Part shown: positions 53,371 through 64,000 of the stretch, in pieces | Layout of the letters: every line of letters begins with the position of its first letter | Position numbering within the stretch: position 1 is the stretch's first letter | Source: Symbiodinium sp. CCMP2592 | Lineage: Eukaryota; Sar; Dinophyceae; Suessiales; Symbiodiniaceae | Length of the DNA: 64,000 nt | Reading direction: 5' to 3' | Assembly: GCA_905221615.1 (NCBI GenBank) | Contig: CAJNDT010000001.1 | Span: 3,833,265 to 3,897,264 of the forward strand | Notes under the pieces: model-generated | Database searches by the model: none | What the model was told of the DNA's origin: nothing | Seen by the model: the letters and a program-made list of their open reading frames with translations, nothing else | Position numbers and translations under genes: made by a program

Positions 53371-56300
53371 CCATCTGTTATGATGGGGTTTCCATTGGTG
53401 ACAGCCTCTTCTCCCGCCAAGAGAGCTTTGAGATAGTGTTTGTCTTCAGTGCAAGTGTCACCACTGGTCAGATGCAGGCATTCTTCATTGGTTGTCCTTC
53501 TGAAGGAATGGACAAGACTGGTGAACGACAGGCCGACTGTGTTGCAAGGGCATTGGAGCAGCACCCTTGGAAGCTGGGTGCAGGCAACATCAGAGGCCGC
53601 CTGCTTTCAATGATCTGTGGGGATGGTGCCATAGCCAAAGGTGGGTCGGAGGCACGACACTCTTCGACCGGCTCCGCGAACATCTTGTCGGAGCGATTTT
53701 ATCCTGGACAACACCATTTGGTCCAATGGGAGTTCTTTCATAGGTGAGAGTTTCCGAAAATAGGGGACCCTAATTATAGTACCCTAAATAGTGGGACCCT
53801 TGTTATAGGCACCCCAAAATCAGGAACCCCTCACTTTCGGAATCTCCCAGGTCAGAGGCAGCCTTTCGGCATAGTATCAGTGCTTCGGACCCAGCACAGG
53901 AACTGTTTGCACTGGCACGAGGAATGGCTCAACAGTTCGGCCATGGAACTGGCAGAGTCCTTCTTCGGTCGGTGGCTGATTTCTCTGCATCCGCTTCATC
54001 TGCAGCGGCAGACTGTGGTGGAACCAGGCAAGGAGAGTCTTTGATCCGGGTCGGAGGCAACCTGCTCAAGAACTATAAAATGTATGGCTTAGCCATACAT
54101 GCAAAGATCTTTCGCAAAAGAGAAGGTCATGGAGCCACGAGTCAGACCAAGCTGGCCACAATGGGTCGGAGGCTCCTCTCGATAGACTTTGTGACCTTCT
54201 TGTGTTGCTTCCAGGACCACCTGTTCTGCATGTGTAAAGGGCTTCCAGGGGCAGGTTTGGTTTGTGGTGATAAGAGTTTTGAAGTGATGCCCCAATCGGT
54301 GTTGATTTGGATGGTCTTCTATCAGGGCATCTTATCTTGCCTTATGTGAAGCCGGCAAATATCCACATGAGCTTTAGTAGTTCAATTCCCCACATCTCCG
54401 AGCACCATGCCCACATCATCCCGGCAGGACCTCATGGTGTCCCAGCGGATCTTCGTGCTGAGCCTCCAGCATACAGCAGACGTCCCGTGGGCTGCCCAGA
54501 AATCCTGGCAGCAGAAGCAGGCCCAGGCAAAAGCAGACCTGGAAGACCTTCACAAGCTGAGGGTACGAGCCACCGTCATCTGCTTGCTACAACACTACTG
54601 TACACATGCCGACCTCAAGAGCCTCTGTGTGGCTTTCTTATATACACGACCTGGGCGTCGCTTCCCCACATTTTCGCGGGAGCTATTCAACATATCCATT
54701 CTGCGTGTTTTTGCTGATGTACAACTTCAGGTGAATGTTGACATTAGTCAAGACACAATGTGTGTGACACCCCGGTGCACATGTCGATGGCGAACATCAC
54801 CGGAAGAGCACAGGAGGAGCCGGGTCCGAATGCAGGTCGGTGGCTTGGCAAACTTTCCTTGGCATGGGTGTTGTAATTCTTTACTTGGTCCTTGAGTAGC
54901 ACTGGGCTTGGTCACCTGTTCATCTGATGAAAAAAAAAGCCAAGGTGGACGTTCAGTGTCAGTCTTGGTACCTGAGTATGTCGCCAAGGTCAAGATGACA
55001 AAAGCTGAAGCCCAGCAAGACTTGCAGAAGGACTTGGTGTCCGTGCCCCTGCGTTATGACACCTTCAACCGCCCCCCATTCAGGTCGTGAAGTTGGAAGA
55101 TGATAGTGTAAGTCCCTGCCCATCTGTTGATTGATTGATGGTAGGTCCAGAAACCCGAAGCTTGCGCCCCTGAGGTCGGAAGTCCAAGGCTTGTCACTGT
55201 TCCACAAGCACCTCTATCAGTGTTCGACCAGCCGGTTTGTACCATATGCCCAGCAAATGGTGCAGCAGGGCTTGGCTTCTGCAGAGGGATTCCTTCAGTT
55301 GCTCATTGCAAGCTATGAGGAATACTGGCATGACGTGGGTGTGCCAAGACATATCAGCTCATTGAACGAAAACCTGGCAACTGTGTGGAACTTTGATGCC
55401 ATGTCCATGCACAGAAGCCCCGGGTCTGAGCATCTGCAGAGCCTGGACCATGTCTATGGTATTTTCAAGCCACGGCTGGCACATGTGAGGTGGCCGACAT
55501 CCCAGGATTTCCTTCATGTGCAACATGTTTGGCCCGACCAGAAAGAGATGCATCGGCAGTATAAGGTGTTGTGGAACAAGGTTCATCTGGACCGCTCTCA
55601 CTGTGAGTGGCGATCACCTGTGGAGTGTCGTGCTTCTTTAGTGCAGCCGCCAGCTATCCTCCTGACATGTCTCGGCAGAAAACTGCAGGAAGTGACACCA
55701 GAAAGAAGGTCGGTCAAAGCTGTCAATTTGACATGTCTGGTGTTTTTGATTGCAAGTTTCCTGTTGAAGCCACCCAGCAGCTTCAAAGTTCGACCAGCTT
55801 CAGTTGCTTTGCTGCAGCATGGTGGTCGACTGGAGACTGGGGCCTTCGCTATGATGACAAAGGCGCCTTTCAAGCAGAAACTCATCTTCATTTCTGAAAT
55901 CAGTTGGTCCCTACAGCCTGCTGCTGTGGCTGCATCCTTTTTTCTGGAGAAGTCAATGCACCAATTGACTTCGAGAGTCACAGGTCGGAGGACTCATTGC
56001 TGGCATGCTGCTTTCTTGCTGTTGGCTTCTACCACTGCTCAGGGAGCCAGCAGTGTTTGTGAGAGGGTCGGGTCCCTCTTACATGGCCTCGAGAAAGGGG
56101 AGAGCTCGATCCATCCGGCCCGTGTAGCCGATCGACTCCGGATCAGAGTAGCCCAGATCGAGGCAGGTGCATGGGATACAGCATCCACAGAGATTCTTGT
56201 AGTTGATAGCCCTAATTTATGTGCTGCCCTGCCAGGCGATAGGTGGTGCCCGAGATGAAGCCATTGTGGACACACTGGTAGAAGCTTTTCGCAGGAAGAA

Positions 56301-56790
56301 TCCAACGATTCAGAGGCGAGCTCAGCACAAGAGATTTGAGCGTGGGTCGGAGGTCACAGGGAATCCAACCTTGGATCGTCGGGTTGAGTTGTCGGACCTC
56401 AAGGCCAGCAGCTACTATTTGGGTCCTCTGGAGCGATTGCAGGATGAAGAAACTGCTGTCGGCTTAGAGCATTTGCTGAAGCATGCGGCCGAGGAGCGTG
56501 CACGGTCTGAGGCGGTTCACAGACCAGTGTGCTTGGATGCACAGACACGCTCGGCTTTGATGAAAGTGGTGACCCAGAGACGTGGCAGATTGCAGGTCGA
56601 TGCTTTACCGGCCTTCGTGAGAAAAGGTCGAAATGCTGCCAAAACACCACTGAGATCTACCGGCCGAAAACAAATGGCTGAATGGTTGGAGTCAGAGGAA
56701 GGTCGACAATGGAGAGCTCAACGGGATGAACTGTTACTTGGCTACTGTTTGGGCATATATTTCTGTTGCAGATGGCAGGGTGTCCTTTTG
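53371..56790 (+). CDS. hAT/ZNF862-type transposase-like gene, multi-exon
   Basis: The first clear exon, about 53371-53743, contains VTTGQMQAFFIGCPSEG, then LLSMICGDGAIAKGG, then VQWEFFHR. GDGA followed about 30 residues later by an H-x-x-x-W-E-F-F-H-R block resembles the D-G-A ... H-C-x-x-H-R core of hAT and ZNF862/KIAA1586-type transposase proteins. The intron 53744-53850 is a foldback MITE. The next exon starts SEAAFRHSISASDPAQELFA and includes GRRLLSIDFVTFLCCF. Further segments: about 54400-54840 (Cys-rich DTMCVTPRCTCRW), about 54905-55088 (KDLVSVPLRYDTFNRPPF), about 55150-55660 (LIASYEEYWHDVGVPRHISS), about 55985-56166 and 56243-56790. The last two are joined across a GT-AG intron, 56167-56242, with AGGT at both ends, giving EAGGARDEAIVDTLVEAF. 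Frames between 55660 and 55985 are unclear, and the C-terminus is uncertain. Whether it is an active transposase or a domesticated host gene cannot be told. Confidence 0.45.
53744..53850 (+). mobile_element. Introner: foldback MITE acting as an intron (family copy 4)
   Basis: The element 53746-53848 has ends GAGAGTTTCCGAAAATAGGG and TCACTTTCGGAATCTCCC, the same terminal repeats as copies 1 to 3. The 4-bp target duplication AGGT is at 53742-53745 and 53849-53852. Splicing AG|GT...AG|GT removes the element plus one duplication and restores CATAG|GTCAGAG, in frame: FFHR before, SEAAFRHS after. The intron is 107 nt. Both splice sites are therefore made by the insertion itself. Confidence 0.85.
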
Positions 56791-57534
56791 TCTTAACTTT
56801 TCGGACACCCACGAGGTGGAAGGGCTTTTCCGCTCAACCACAAGAAGCAGCACATTTGAATGATGATTGAGATGAACACTGTACAGTGGTCGGTCACAGC
56901 TGCTTTTGCAACCAGCAATGCTGCATCGGAGTCTCAGTGCTCAGCAGCTGCCACTCATGTGACGTCTTTTTGTTTCAGGCTGCTTCAGCAACCAATGGGG
57001 CTTGCCAAGTGCGCTTGCCAACTGCAACTTGTGAATGCTGCAGACCACATGCAAAACCAAAGTCGTTGCAGCAGCTCTTTCTTTGGGCAAGGCCACTCAG
57101 CATGCTGCTGACCAGAGTGATCATAACTTGTCCGTCCCAGGTGTCCAGAAACATCTTCGAGTGGCTGGCCGGGCACTTGTTCATGACACCCACATTTCCG
57201 AAATCCGGATCTTCGAACAGGTGTCTGTTGTCACCTGCTAGGCTGGGAGGAGTGACGGTCATCTCATAGCGGGGTTCATCGTGCCAGGCTCTCAGTTGTA
57301 CGTTGCCGAATGCCCCTCGGTTGTCATTTGATCATTATGTCAGGTCTCCTATGGTGCAAGACATGGAAGGATGGCTTGCCAGGCTCTCGTGTAAATGCAA
57401 CTGCTCAAAGTGTCTGTGCAAATGCTTCTGTGTCACTATGCCACTATGCAGTCCCTGCTGATCCGAGCACCTCCATGCTGTGCTTGTGTCCCCGAGAGAT
57501 TTTAGGCTCCAGGGTGCCTGCTTTGGGCTGAAAC
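56791..57534. other. Unresolved segment between two genes
   Basis: Protein-like pieces such as VSRNIFEWLAGHLFMTPTF (about 57140-57195) occur with CAGG boundaries. It may hold the 3' end of the upstream gene or a small gene of its own. I cannot assemble it. Confidence 0.35.
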
Positions 57535-59678
57535 ATGTCGTTCGGCCAGCCTCCTTGCATCATAGAGCGGGCCAAGAAGGTCAAATTGGATGACATTTCA
57601 GTGGCTGAAGGCTCAGGTTGGAGGCCATATGTTCTGTGTGTGTGTGTGTGTCTTCTGTAGCCCAGCTTGGTCCAGCAGAGATCATCTGTGCAAGCAGGCC
57701 ATTGGAGGAGAGCCGTCGTGACAAGATTGTTGATGACCTCTTGACAAGTGGCATCACAGCCTCTACACGGTCCCAGCCACAGCTCCTCATGCTGGCAGAT
57801 CAGTCAGGGCCTGCATTAGATGGTGATGTGCCTTGGCTGAGCAGGATCCTGGTTCATGGTTCATCTGTAAACCAATGACATCTGCAGTTCTTGGTGTGAG
57901 ATTCTAGCATATCTCCGTTTTGGATTAATGTTTCAGGGACGAATCCTCATCGCCGATGGCCTCCATTTTATCAGTGCCTTGAAGAAGGCCTTCGACCGAT
58001 GCCAACAAGAGACGGCACAAGGTGTTGCTGCCAGTACCACTTATGACCCCAGGTTGCTGGATGCATCTTGGCTTTGCAAGTACATATGCAGTCAAAGCAT
58101 CATTGAGGCACCCTCTAACTGACCCAGCTCATGACTTGTGCTGATGATAAGGCTTGGCAATCTGGTATCTTTATTGATATGATTGCTTTCCAAGAAGACC
58201 ATCCTGATGTCCGCTTCAGTTGGTTCAGTGCAGCCCATGATGAAGAGGCTGACAAGGCAAAGTCCACTAGTATAGTGCTGAAGATCGCTGTTGTTGAACG
58301 TGCAGTGCAGCTTGGCTATTTCTCAGGCATATCTAGGAGTAGCAGCTGTTCAGAAGCTTCCGGTCGTGTTTGTCAAGCTGTCCGGAAAAAGCATTCAGGA
58401 AGCGCACGGTCGGAGGAGATCTACAAGCAGCAACTCAGCACCTGATCCAGCTACTCGGGGTCGGAGCAAAACAAAGAATAGGCAAGTGGACGAGGGCATG
58501 GAAGACCCTGGACCCAGAGATCAAGGATTCATTGCACAGGCAGGTCCCTGTCATGTTTCATCTGTCAAGGCAATCTGGTAGGGCAACTCCGTTGCTCAGC
58601 TGTTCTTGTTCAGGCAGTGTGGTGGCTACTTGTGCTGCTGGCTGCAGGTATGAGGTTCTACCACAGTCATGGATATTCGATAACCCATTCCTTATGGGAG
58701 ATGGAGCGCGGAAGAACATGAAACTGCCGAAGGAATTCTGCAGGACAGATGAGGGTTCGGCATGAAACTGTTTGTTCTTGCCTGTGGATTTTCAGCTTCT
58801 GTTTCAGGACAGCTCTGGAGATGGCAGTGAAAGAATCTTGGCGCATCTTCAAACATTCCGAATGTTGTTCATCAGAACTGTGCATTGACAAAGCTCATGC
58901 TGGTGACTGGTCTTTGCTGCCATAGACTGCAGATGCCTCACATTCTGGCTCTTTGGCAGTTCCAGTCCGAAGACATAGCATCATTTCTAGCAGAACCCGT
59001 GGAAGTTGAATCCAAGAGAGTGCAGTTTGTTGACAGAGTTCCGTTCCCCAGGCATAAAATTCTTCTTTTTCAACGGGTGTCAATATGCTATCCATATTAA
59101 TTAAACACATTGAATTCAGGGATACAAGAAGTAGGGTTGCAGCCTCCACCATGTTGATTATCGACGACGAGGAGAATGGTGGCTCACCTGATTTGGGTGC
59201 AGCCAGTGCGGCTGTGGCTGCTGCTGTGGATGATGATGATGATGATGATGATGCCATAGATTTTGGCAAGCCGGCAGCTCCTGATAGGTCCTCCTCGGCC
59301 CGCCCGGTTCAGAAAACGAACACAGCATCGACGAGAATCACCGAAGAGGTTGAGGATGACTATGTTCCTTTATGCTTTGGTGCTGTAGGAGACTCCAAGC
59401 CGGAATCAGCAGCCCTGGCAACTGCAGCTCCAACAGATGTTCCGAAGAAGAAGAAGAGAAAAACCTCCTCGTTGTCCGAGACTGCCAAAGCGGGAGGCAG
59501 CAAGCCGAAGCCTGGGAAAATGGCCCAGCGGGTGCGATCAATAAAGAAAAGGTCTGGTCAGAGGGAGGAGCCAGACCCACGTTCTGCTTCTGATATCGAT
59601 GCAGAAGTTCAGCAACTTTTCAAGACGGGAGGCCGGGCCAAACATGCTTGTGTGCCGGTGTGTGACATGGCAATATGA
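57535..59678 (+). CDS. Multi-exon gene with ParB-like segment and acidic/basic tail
   Basis: ATG 57535 gives MSFGQPPCIIERAKKVKLDD. Introns 57617-57660 (44 nt, containing (GT)n) and 57852-57936 (85 nt) join three open exons in frame. The third starts GRILIADGLHFISALKKAF, which resembles the V-x-D-G-x-H-R-x-x-A-L box of ParB/sulfiredoxin-type domains; the Arg is replaced. Later segments: about 58150-58340 (DKAWQSGIFIDMIAFQEDHP), about 58430-58590 (LLGVGAKQRIGKWTRAWKTL), about 58650-58750, about 58805-58880 and about 58930-59040. A final exon, about 59120-59678, has poly-Asp (59229-59253) and a KKKKRK basic cluster, suggesting a nuclear protein. Frames conflict near 58400-58450 across a GGTCGGAGG site. 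It may continue into the methyltransferase-like exons that follow. Confidence 0.45.
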
Positions 59679-59708
59679 GCTGTTGTGCTGAATTTCTATG
59701 AGAGGCAG

Positions 59709-60798
59709 AATCTTGCTGGAGATATTTTGTGGAGCAGCCATGATTGTCCAGGCCGCCAGAAGTGTAGGCCACTGTCCAGCAATGAAGACTAAGAATGAAT
59801 GCAGTCCCATGTCATAGGTTTGTAAGGTTTCTGCATTCCCTGCCACTTCGATGCTGGTTCATTGCAACCAGTGCCCCATGCCAGAGGTCTTGTGGCAGTG
59901 GGCTTGGATTCCAAGCAGGGTGAGGATGTGACAGACCCGGCAATTTTGGACAAGATTTTGTCGTGGATCAAGGCGGGGCTCATACTGGCTGTGGCCCAGC
60001 TGAAGTATGCAGCACATCACAGAGTGTTGCATGGAAGTTCCATGGGTCATTGAGTACTCTAAACAGCCCAGTCCTTGAGTTAGGTATGGTTGTCACCGCC
60101 GTGCAACTCCTTCAGCCGGGCAAGGAGGGGTAAGAAGAAAAGAGGCCAGCGCCGTGGATTTCCAGCTGCACTTCGCTCCAAGCAGCAACCATGGGGATTA
60201 CCGGAGCTTGATATGACTGTCGCTCGGCAAAAGCTTCTAGTGCTCAGCAAAGTTGGCATGATTCACAACATGTGCAGTGTCACTCAGTTTGCTGAGCCAA
60301 CTCCTTTTTTTGCTCATATTGCAAGATCAGGATCGTGACAGGTCAAAGGTGCGGATGGGCAACACATGCGTCAGAGCTGCACTTTCCATCATAGATGTGT
60401 GCTGTGGACACCGTGTTCCCGTGGTGCTGGAACATCCACAAACTTCCTGGATGTGGTCGCTTCCGGAACTGTCAGAGCGGATGGAAAAGACCAGCACACA
60501 GGACATTGCCTGTACAATGTGTGCTTTCGGGACATTGTACAAGAAGCCCATGAGGCTATTCATGTGGAACTCGACTTTTCAACCAGAGAACCCCAAGTGC
60601 ATCAAGTGTAAACCGAAGAAGGAGAAACCCGGTCGACGAGGACCAGTTCTGTGCAGTTTTACAGGTAAGGCCCACAGCAGGTTGAGTGGGGCCATGTCTC
60701 AGGGAAACAAAAAGTTCAAGACCAGTGGTACCGAAGAGTACCCTGCTCCTTTTGCAGACTGGGCACTTCGTTTATTGATGGGCAAGACTGAGTCTTAA
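59709..60798 (+). CDS. Cytosine-C5-methyltransferase-like gene or domain
   Basis: The first exon, 59709 to about 59801, reads RILLEIFCGAAMIVQAARSV, like methyltransferase motif I (F-x-G-x-G/A). The second exon, about 59893-59990, has AVGLDSKQGEDVTDPAILDK. The intron 59991-60083 (93 nt) then joins LILA to VWLSPPCNSFSRARRG, where PPCxSFS resembles catalytic motif IV (PCQ-x-F-S). The intron 60252-60348 (97 nt) is phase 0. The following exon contains VPVVLEHPQTSWMW, similar to motif VI (E-N-V/P), and then a Cys pair ENPKCIKCKPKK. It ends at TAA 60796-60798. Motifs I, IV and VI are in the right order, but motif X and the target-recognition part are not recognised. Methyltransferase-like domains of this type are known in dinoflagellate retroelements (de Mendoza and colleagues, from memory). 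Activity is unproven. Confidence 0.5.
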
Positions 60799-61035
60799 CT
60801 GTGAGTTCATATTGGACTCGGGATTCAGCAGAAACTTGAAGGTCTGAGGCCATGGATGCTACACGGAAAAAGATTTCTGAGCTACTCTGACTGCTGCTCA
60901 TTCAATCTTCCCGCCTGTAAGCTTCGACTTGTTAAAAGCCTTTGACAAAATCTCTATCCAAGGTCCATGAGGATGGTGGAAAGGGGCTGAGCCTCGACAG
61001 CAAATGTTTCTGTGGCTTAGCTGCGTGTATAACTC

Positions 61036-64000
61036 ATGGCTCATGTCCTGATTCCAAGGAGTGAAACCGCATTCAAAAAGGATATCTGTGCCCCGCTCGG
61101 CTACCTGGCCCAATGGCAGAACTATGCTATCCGCACGTTCGGCCAAGTTGCGACGGGTTCACCGGCTTTCGGCCGCTTGATCGAGACACTACAAACCCGG
61201 CAGGGATTGGAAAAGGTGAAATCCTGCCAGCAGTCCGGCACTGCGCTACATGGAAAATCATCGAGCGACATAGGCATTCAGGACCTGCTTCGAGGGGTTT
61301 CGGTGTAACATCATGTTTCACTTGCAGAGTCTGGGCACATGCTCCGTCATTATAAACAATCTGCTCGACAGGAAGTGAACCAATTGTGGCTCGAGTTCAA
61401 GAAGCAGAAAGCTGGTGCAGCCTTGGTCAGCAAGAAGCCCGAAGCAACCATGAAGGAGGAAGCAAAGGATGCGCCCACCGGTCAGACACAGACTGAGACG
61501 CTCAGCGATACGGCCACTGCCAGTGGCACAAGCATCGAGGTGGTCGACCTCTCGATGACGGTGCTGCCGGAGGAGCCCGAAGATCCGGTTCAGAAGGCAG
61601 CCCGAGAGAAGTCACATGCCGAGCTGGACCATGTCTTTATCCAAACGGACAAGTCTCTCCTCCTGGAGGCAGTCATTCAAAAGATGACAAATTCGTCTCA
61701 GAAAGTGTGCTGCATTATCGATGCTCAGACGAGCAGGGCCAAAGTGAGCTTGGACTATGTGGAGATATTCAGAAACTTTGTGGTCGGCCATGGTCTGACG
61801 CGCTACAGCTTCGTGGTGATAGTCGGTCAGAGGCCAGGCTTCCAATTCTAAGAAAGTGAGTTGGCCGATGGGACCCAAGCTTCAGCCTTGTCCAGGATTG
61901 ACCTCCTTCATGCGGTGCACACCAAAGTAGCAGCTCTTTTTCGAGGGGACCGAGTATCAATGATCCAGATGACATCGGGATCAGTGATGCAGACTGCCAA
62001 GTCGATGCCAGGCTTCATGGTAGTGGTCCACTCCCTTGCCGCATGACTCTGATCGGATTTCCGTTTTGGTTCACCTGGTGAATTTTGTTGTTTCCATGGA
62101 AAAGACACTCAGGCTGTGCAAGCTGATATGCCATATGTGGTGAATATCTTGCGGCACAGGGCCACCCCGGCAGAACAGATCCGCAAGCGCTGCCTTCGAC
62201 GTGACTGCCCACTTCGTGATGACACGGACAGGTCGGAGATGCTTCCGGAAGGTGCCCTAGTGGTCCAAGAGCAAGCTTTTTTTCAGAGGGCGGTCTTCTT
62301 CTGACTGAGTGTGAAATTTTCAACCATTGGGTGTTCTGGCAGTAAGGAAAAACAGTCCCGGCTAATCACGAGCTCCCGGAGGACGATCGGGAAACCGACC
62401 CGTTCTCCGTTGAGCCAGCCGATGAAGGAGCCACAGCCACATCGGTTCTTGAAGACGACACACCGCCGGGACTTCCCGGCACTGGCAATGACAATGATTC
62501 TGGTCCGAGGGATTACCTCATAGATCTCTGGCCTTTTGCCCGGCCGGTCGGTAGCTTGGCAAAAACAGTGTGTCCCAGGCACAATCAAAATCTTAACATC
62601 TCCTTTGTGGTCTAAGTACTAAGGCTACTATGAACAAGTGTTGGATGAGATCCTGAAGGCCACGGGCTGTCAGACCATTCTTGTTATGTCAGTGTCCGCG
62701 CATCCTGCTCCGTGGATTGCTGTGCGCAAGCTGCTGCATGCGGATTCCAGATTGCATTTGTGGAAATACTAAGCCCGAACTGAATGACGAAGCCTCGGAA
62801 AGAGACAGTTCTTAGCTCAGGACTGCTTTGTACTGGCAGACCGCTTGCGCCGCCATTCGATGGCACACGCAAAGGAAATTGCCCTGCAATATTTTTACCG
62901 TGTGGCATACAAGGACCTTGACAAACGCACAGGACCACGGAAGAGGCTTCTGGGCCAAGCGGACGTACAAGTGATGATGAGCCCACACATCTCGGGGCAA
63001 CAGATCATCGAGTTTTTGGAGGTGCCCGTTGATTCCTCAGTGCCTTTTTCTGGTGTGGCTTGGCTTGGCAGTTGAAGCAGACTCTGCCTGTGTCCTGAAC
63101 TTCTGATACTTCTTGCTGGTACTTCGATTCATTCCATCCAATAAGGTAGATCAAGTGCCCACTGACTTGCCAAAGTTTCTCAACGGCCTGGTGGACCGCG
63201 AACTGGAAAAGAACAATCTGTACTTGTAGAGCAATGAGGGTCGCGGCAAAGGAGTGTATGTATTCAAGCCTGTGCCTGAAGGGGAAACAATTCTTGAAGC
63301 TTCGTGCCTCATCTTCAGTGGCTGGCCGGCCTTGCTTGCATTCCTTCGTGAACATCCGGGTCAGAGTGATGCAGCTGCTGGGTGTGCAACTAGTGATGCC
63401 AAATTCGAATCAGACAAACTCTCTCCCAGCTTGCTCCAGCCTTGCTCAGGTCATGCGCCTGCAAGGAGTTCTCCAGTGTCAGGTTCCGAAGACGATGTAT
63501 TGTGTGCTCTTAGGAGCAGCACGGTTTGTGAACTCATACCATGGAGCACGATCTTCTCCGAATGCTGAGTGGTGTCTCGATGCAACGAAGGGAGCAAACC
63601 CTGGTGCCCTAGCTGCATCTTCCATTGTATTTTGTCGGCTGATTTCCGGCCAATGCACACACTGTGCCCTGCAGGATGCCTCAGCCTGAAGGCAAAGACG
63701 CGCAACAATTGCGGCATCGGTGCAAAGTGTGAGGTTCTGGTCAGTTATGGGTTGGACTATGATTTGACTGGTGCCAAGCCACTCTCATGCACCGTTGTTT
63801 TGTCGCTATGTTATAGATTTTGACAATTCGCTATCCACTGATGGTGCATTCCGTTAATTCATTGTAGCTGGGCTCAGGAAACCACGTCTGGAATCCTTCT
63901 TCAAGGCCAAAGTCGAGGGCGAGGGAGTGCAGGATGTGAAGATGGAGACCAGGTCGGAGGCGGAAGCCGCTGCCAAGGAGACAGAGGAAACTCCGCAGGA
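61036..64000 (+). CDS. SET-domain-like gene, multi-exon, 3' end beyond window
   Basis: A candidate start is ATG 61036 (MAHVLIPRSETAFKKDICAP). Segments follow at about 61328-61850 (RHYKQSARQEVNQLWLEFKK), about 61852-62043, about 62106-62290, about 62364-62540 (acidic, DYLIDLWPFARP), about 62630-62765 (GCQTILVMSVSAHPAPW) and about 62818-63040. The next segment, 63146-63360, carries NEGRGKGVYVFKPVPEGETI, like the SET N-terminal box (G-x-G-V-x-x-x-x-x-I-x-x-G-E). Exon 63483-63603 has ARFVNSYHGARSSPNAEW, like the SET N-H-S-C-x-P-N box. The intron 63604-63674 leads to NNCGIGAKCEVLVSYGLDYD, like I-x-x-G-E-E-L-x-x-D-Y-G-x-x-Y. The intron 63771-63867 (97 nt, phase 1) leads to a Lys/Glu-rich tail. The NHSC His and Cys are replaced, so catalysis is doubtful. 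An in-frame TAG occurs at 63227-63229 unless a 39-nt intron is used. Confidence 0.5.

Noticed and set aside
44195-64000. Retrotransposon reverse transcriptase or integrase in region 2
   Set aside because: I looked for Y/F-x-D-D-type and D-D-E-type patterns in the plausible frames and saw none that I could defend.

Overview
Nuclear eukaryotic DNA, most likely from a dinoflagellate (Symbiodiniaceae or Suessiales-like); this is an inference. Every credible coding segment is on the + strand. Genes are split into many exons, and introns use GT, GC and apparently GA donors, ending AG in front of a G. Degenerate TTTAGGG/CCCTAAA telomere-type repeats are scattered through the introns, and foldback elements sit inside introns. 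I saw no bacterial operon, rRNA, tRNA, CRISPR array or complete spliced-leader sequence. All exon edges were read by eye and need RNA evidence.

Region 1 (1 to about 44.0 kb) is very sparse. Small exon-like islands of 45 to 140 nt, often phase 0, are separated by 0.5 to 3 kb of low-complexity DNA (TA, CT, GA, CTG and TGCA microsatellites, telomere-type repeats, foldback elements). From 0 to about 18 kb the islands encode IQ-type, presumably calmodulin-binding helices, roughly one per exon. From 18 to 33 kb there are helical pieces and partial EF-hands (23.0, 26.8, 31.2 and 32.5 kb). From 24 to 41.5 kb about fifteen islands encode an alanine-rich unit whose clearest copy contains AGSTPEQVA. They could belong to one giant gene or several; the window does not decide.

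Region 2 (about 44.2 to 64.0 kb) changes abruptly to dense genes with introns of about 40 to 110 nt. In order: a three-copy 170-bp tandem repeat; a Lys/Glu/Gln-rich repeat protein; a second Lys-rich repeat protein (KGQGKKGE units); an unrecognised gene; a divergent histone-H3-like gene with four SUMO-type psi-K-x-E motifs; a long gene resembling hAT/ZNF862-type transposases; a gene with a ParB-like segment and an acidic/basic tail; a gene with cytosine-C5-methyltransferase-like motifs; and a SET-domain-like gene running off the right edge. Chromatin-type and transposase-type genes in one co-oriented block suggest either a very large composite mobile element or a chromatin gene cluster.

The most striking signal is a family of about 100-bp foldback elements with 4-bp target duplications. 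Three copies are in non-coding DNA. The fourth lies exactly between two coding segments of the hAT-like gene, duplicated the target AGGT, and therefore supplies both splice sites: an introner caught as a working intron. The 9-mer GGTCGGAGG recurs in all reading frames through region 2, and its one-base variant GGTCAGAGG flanks that introner on its right.
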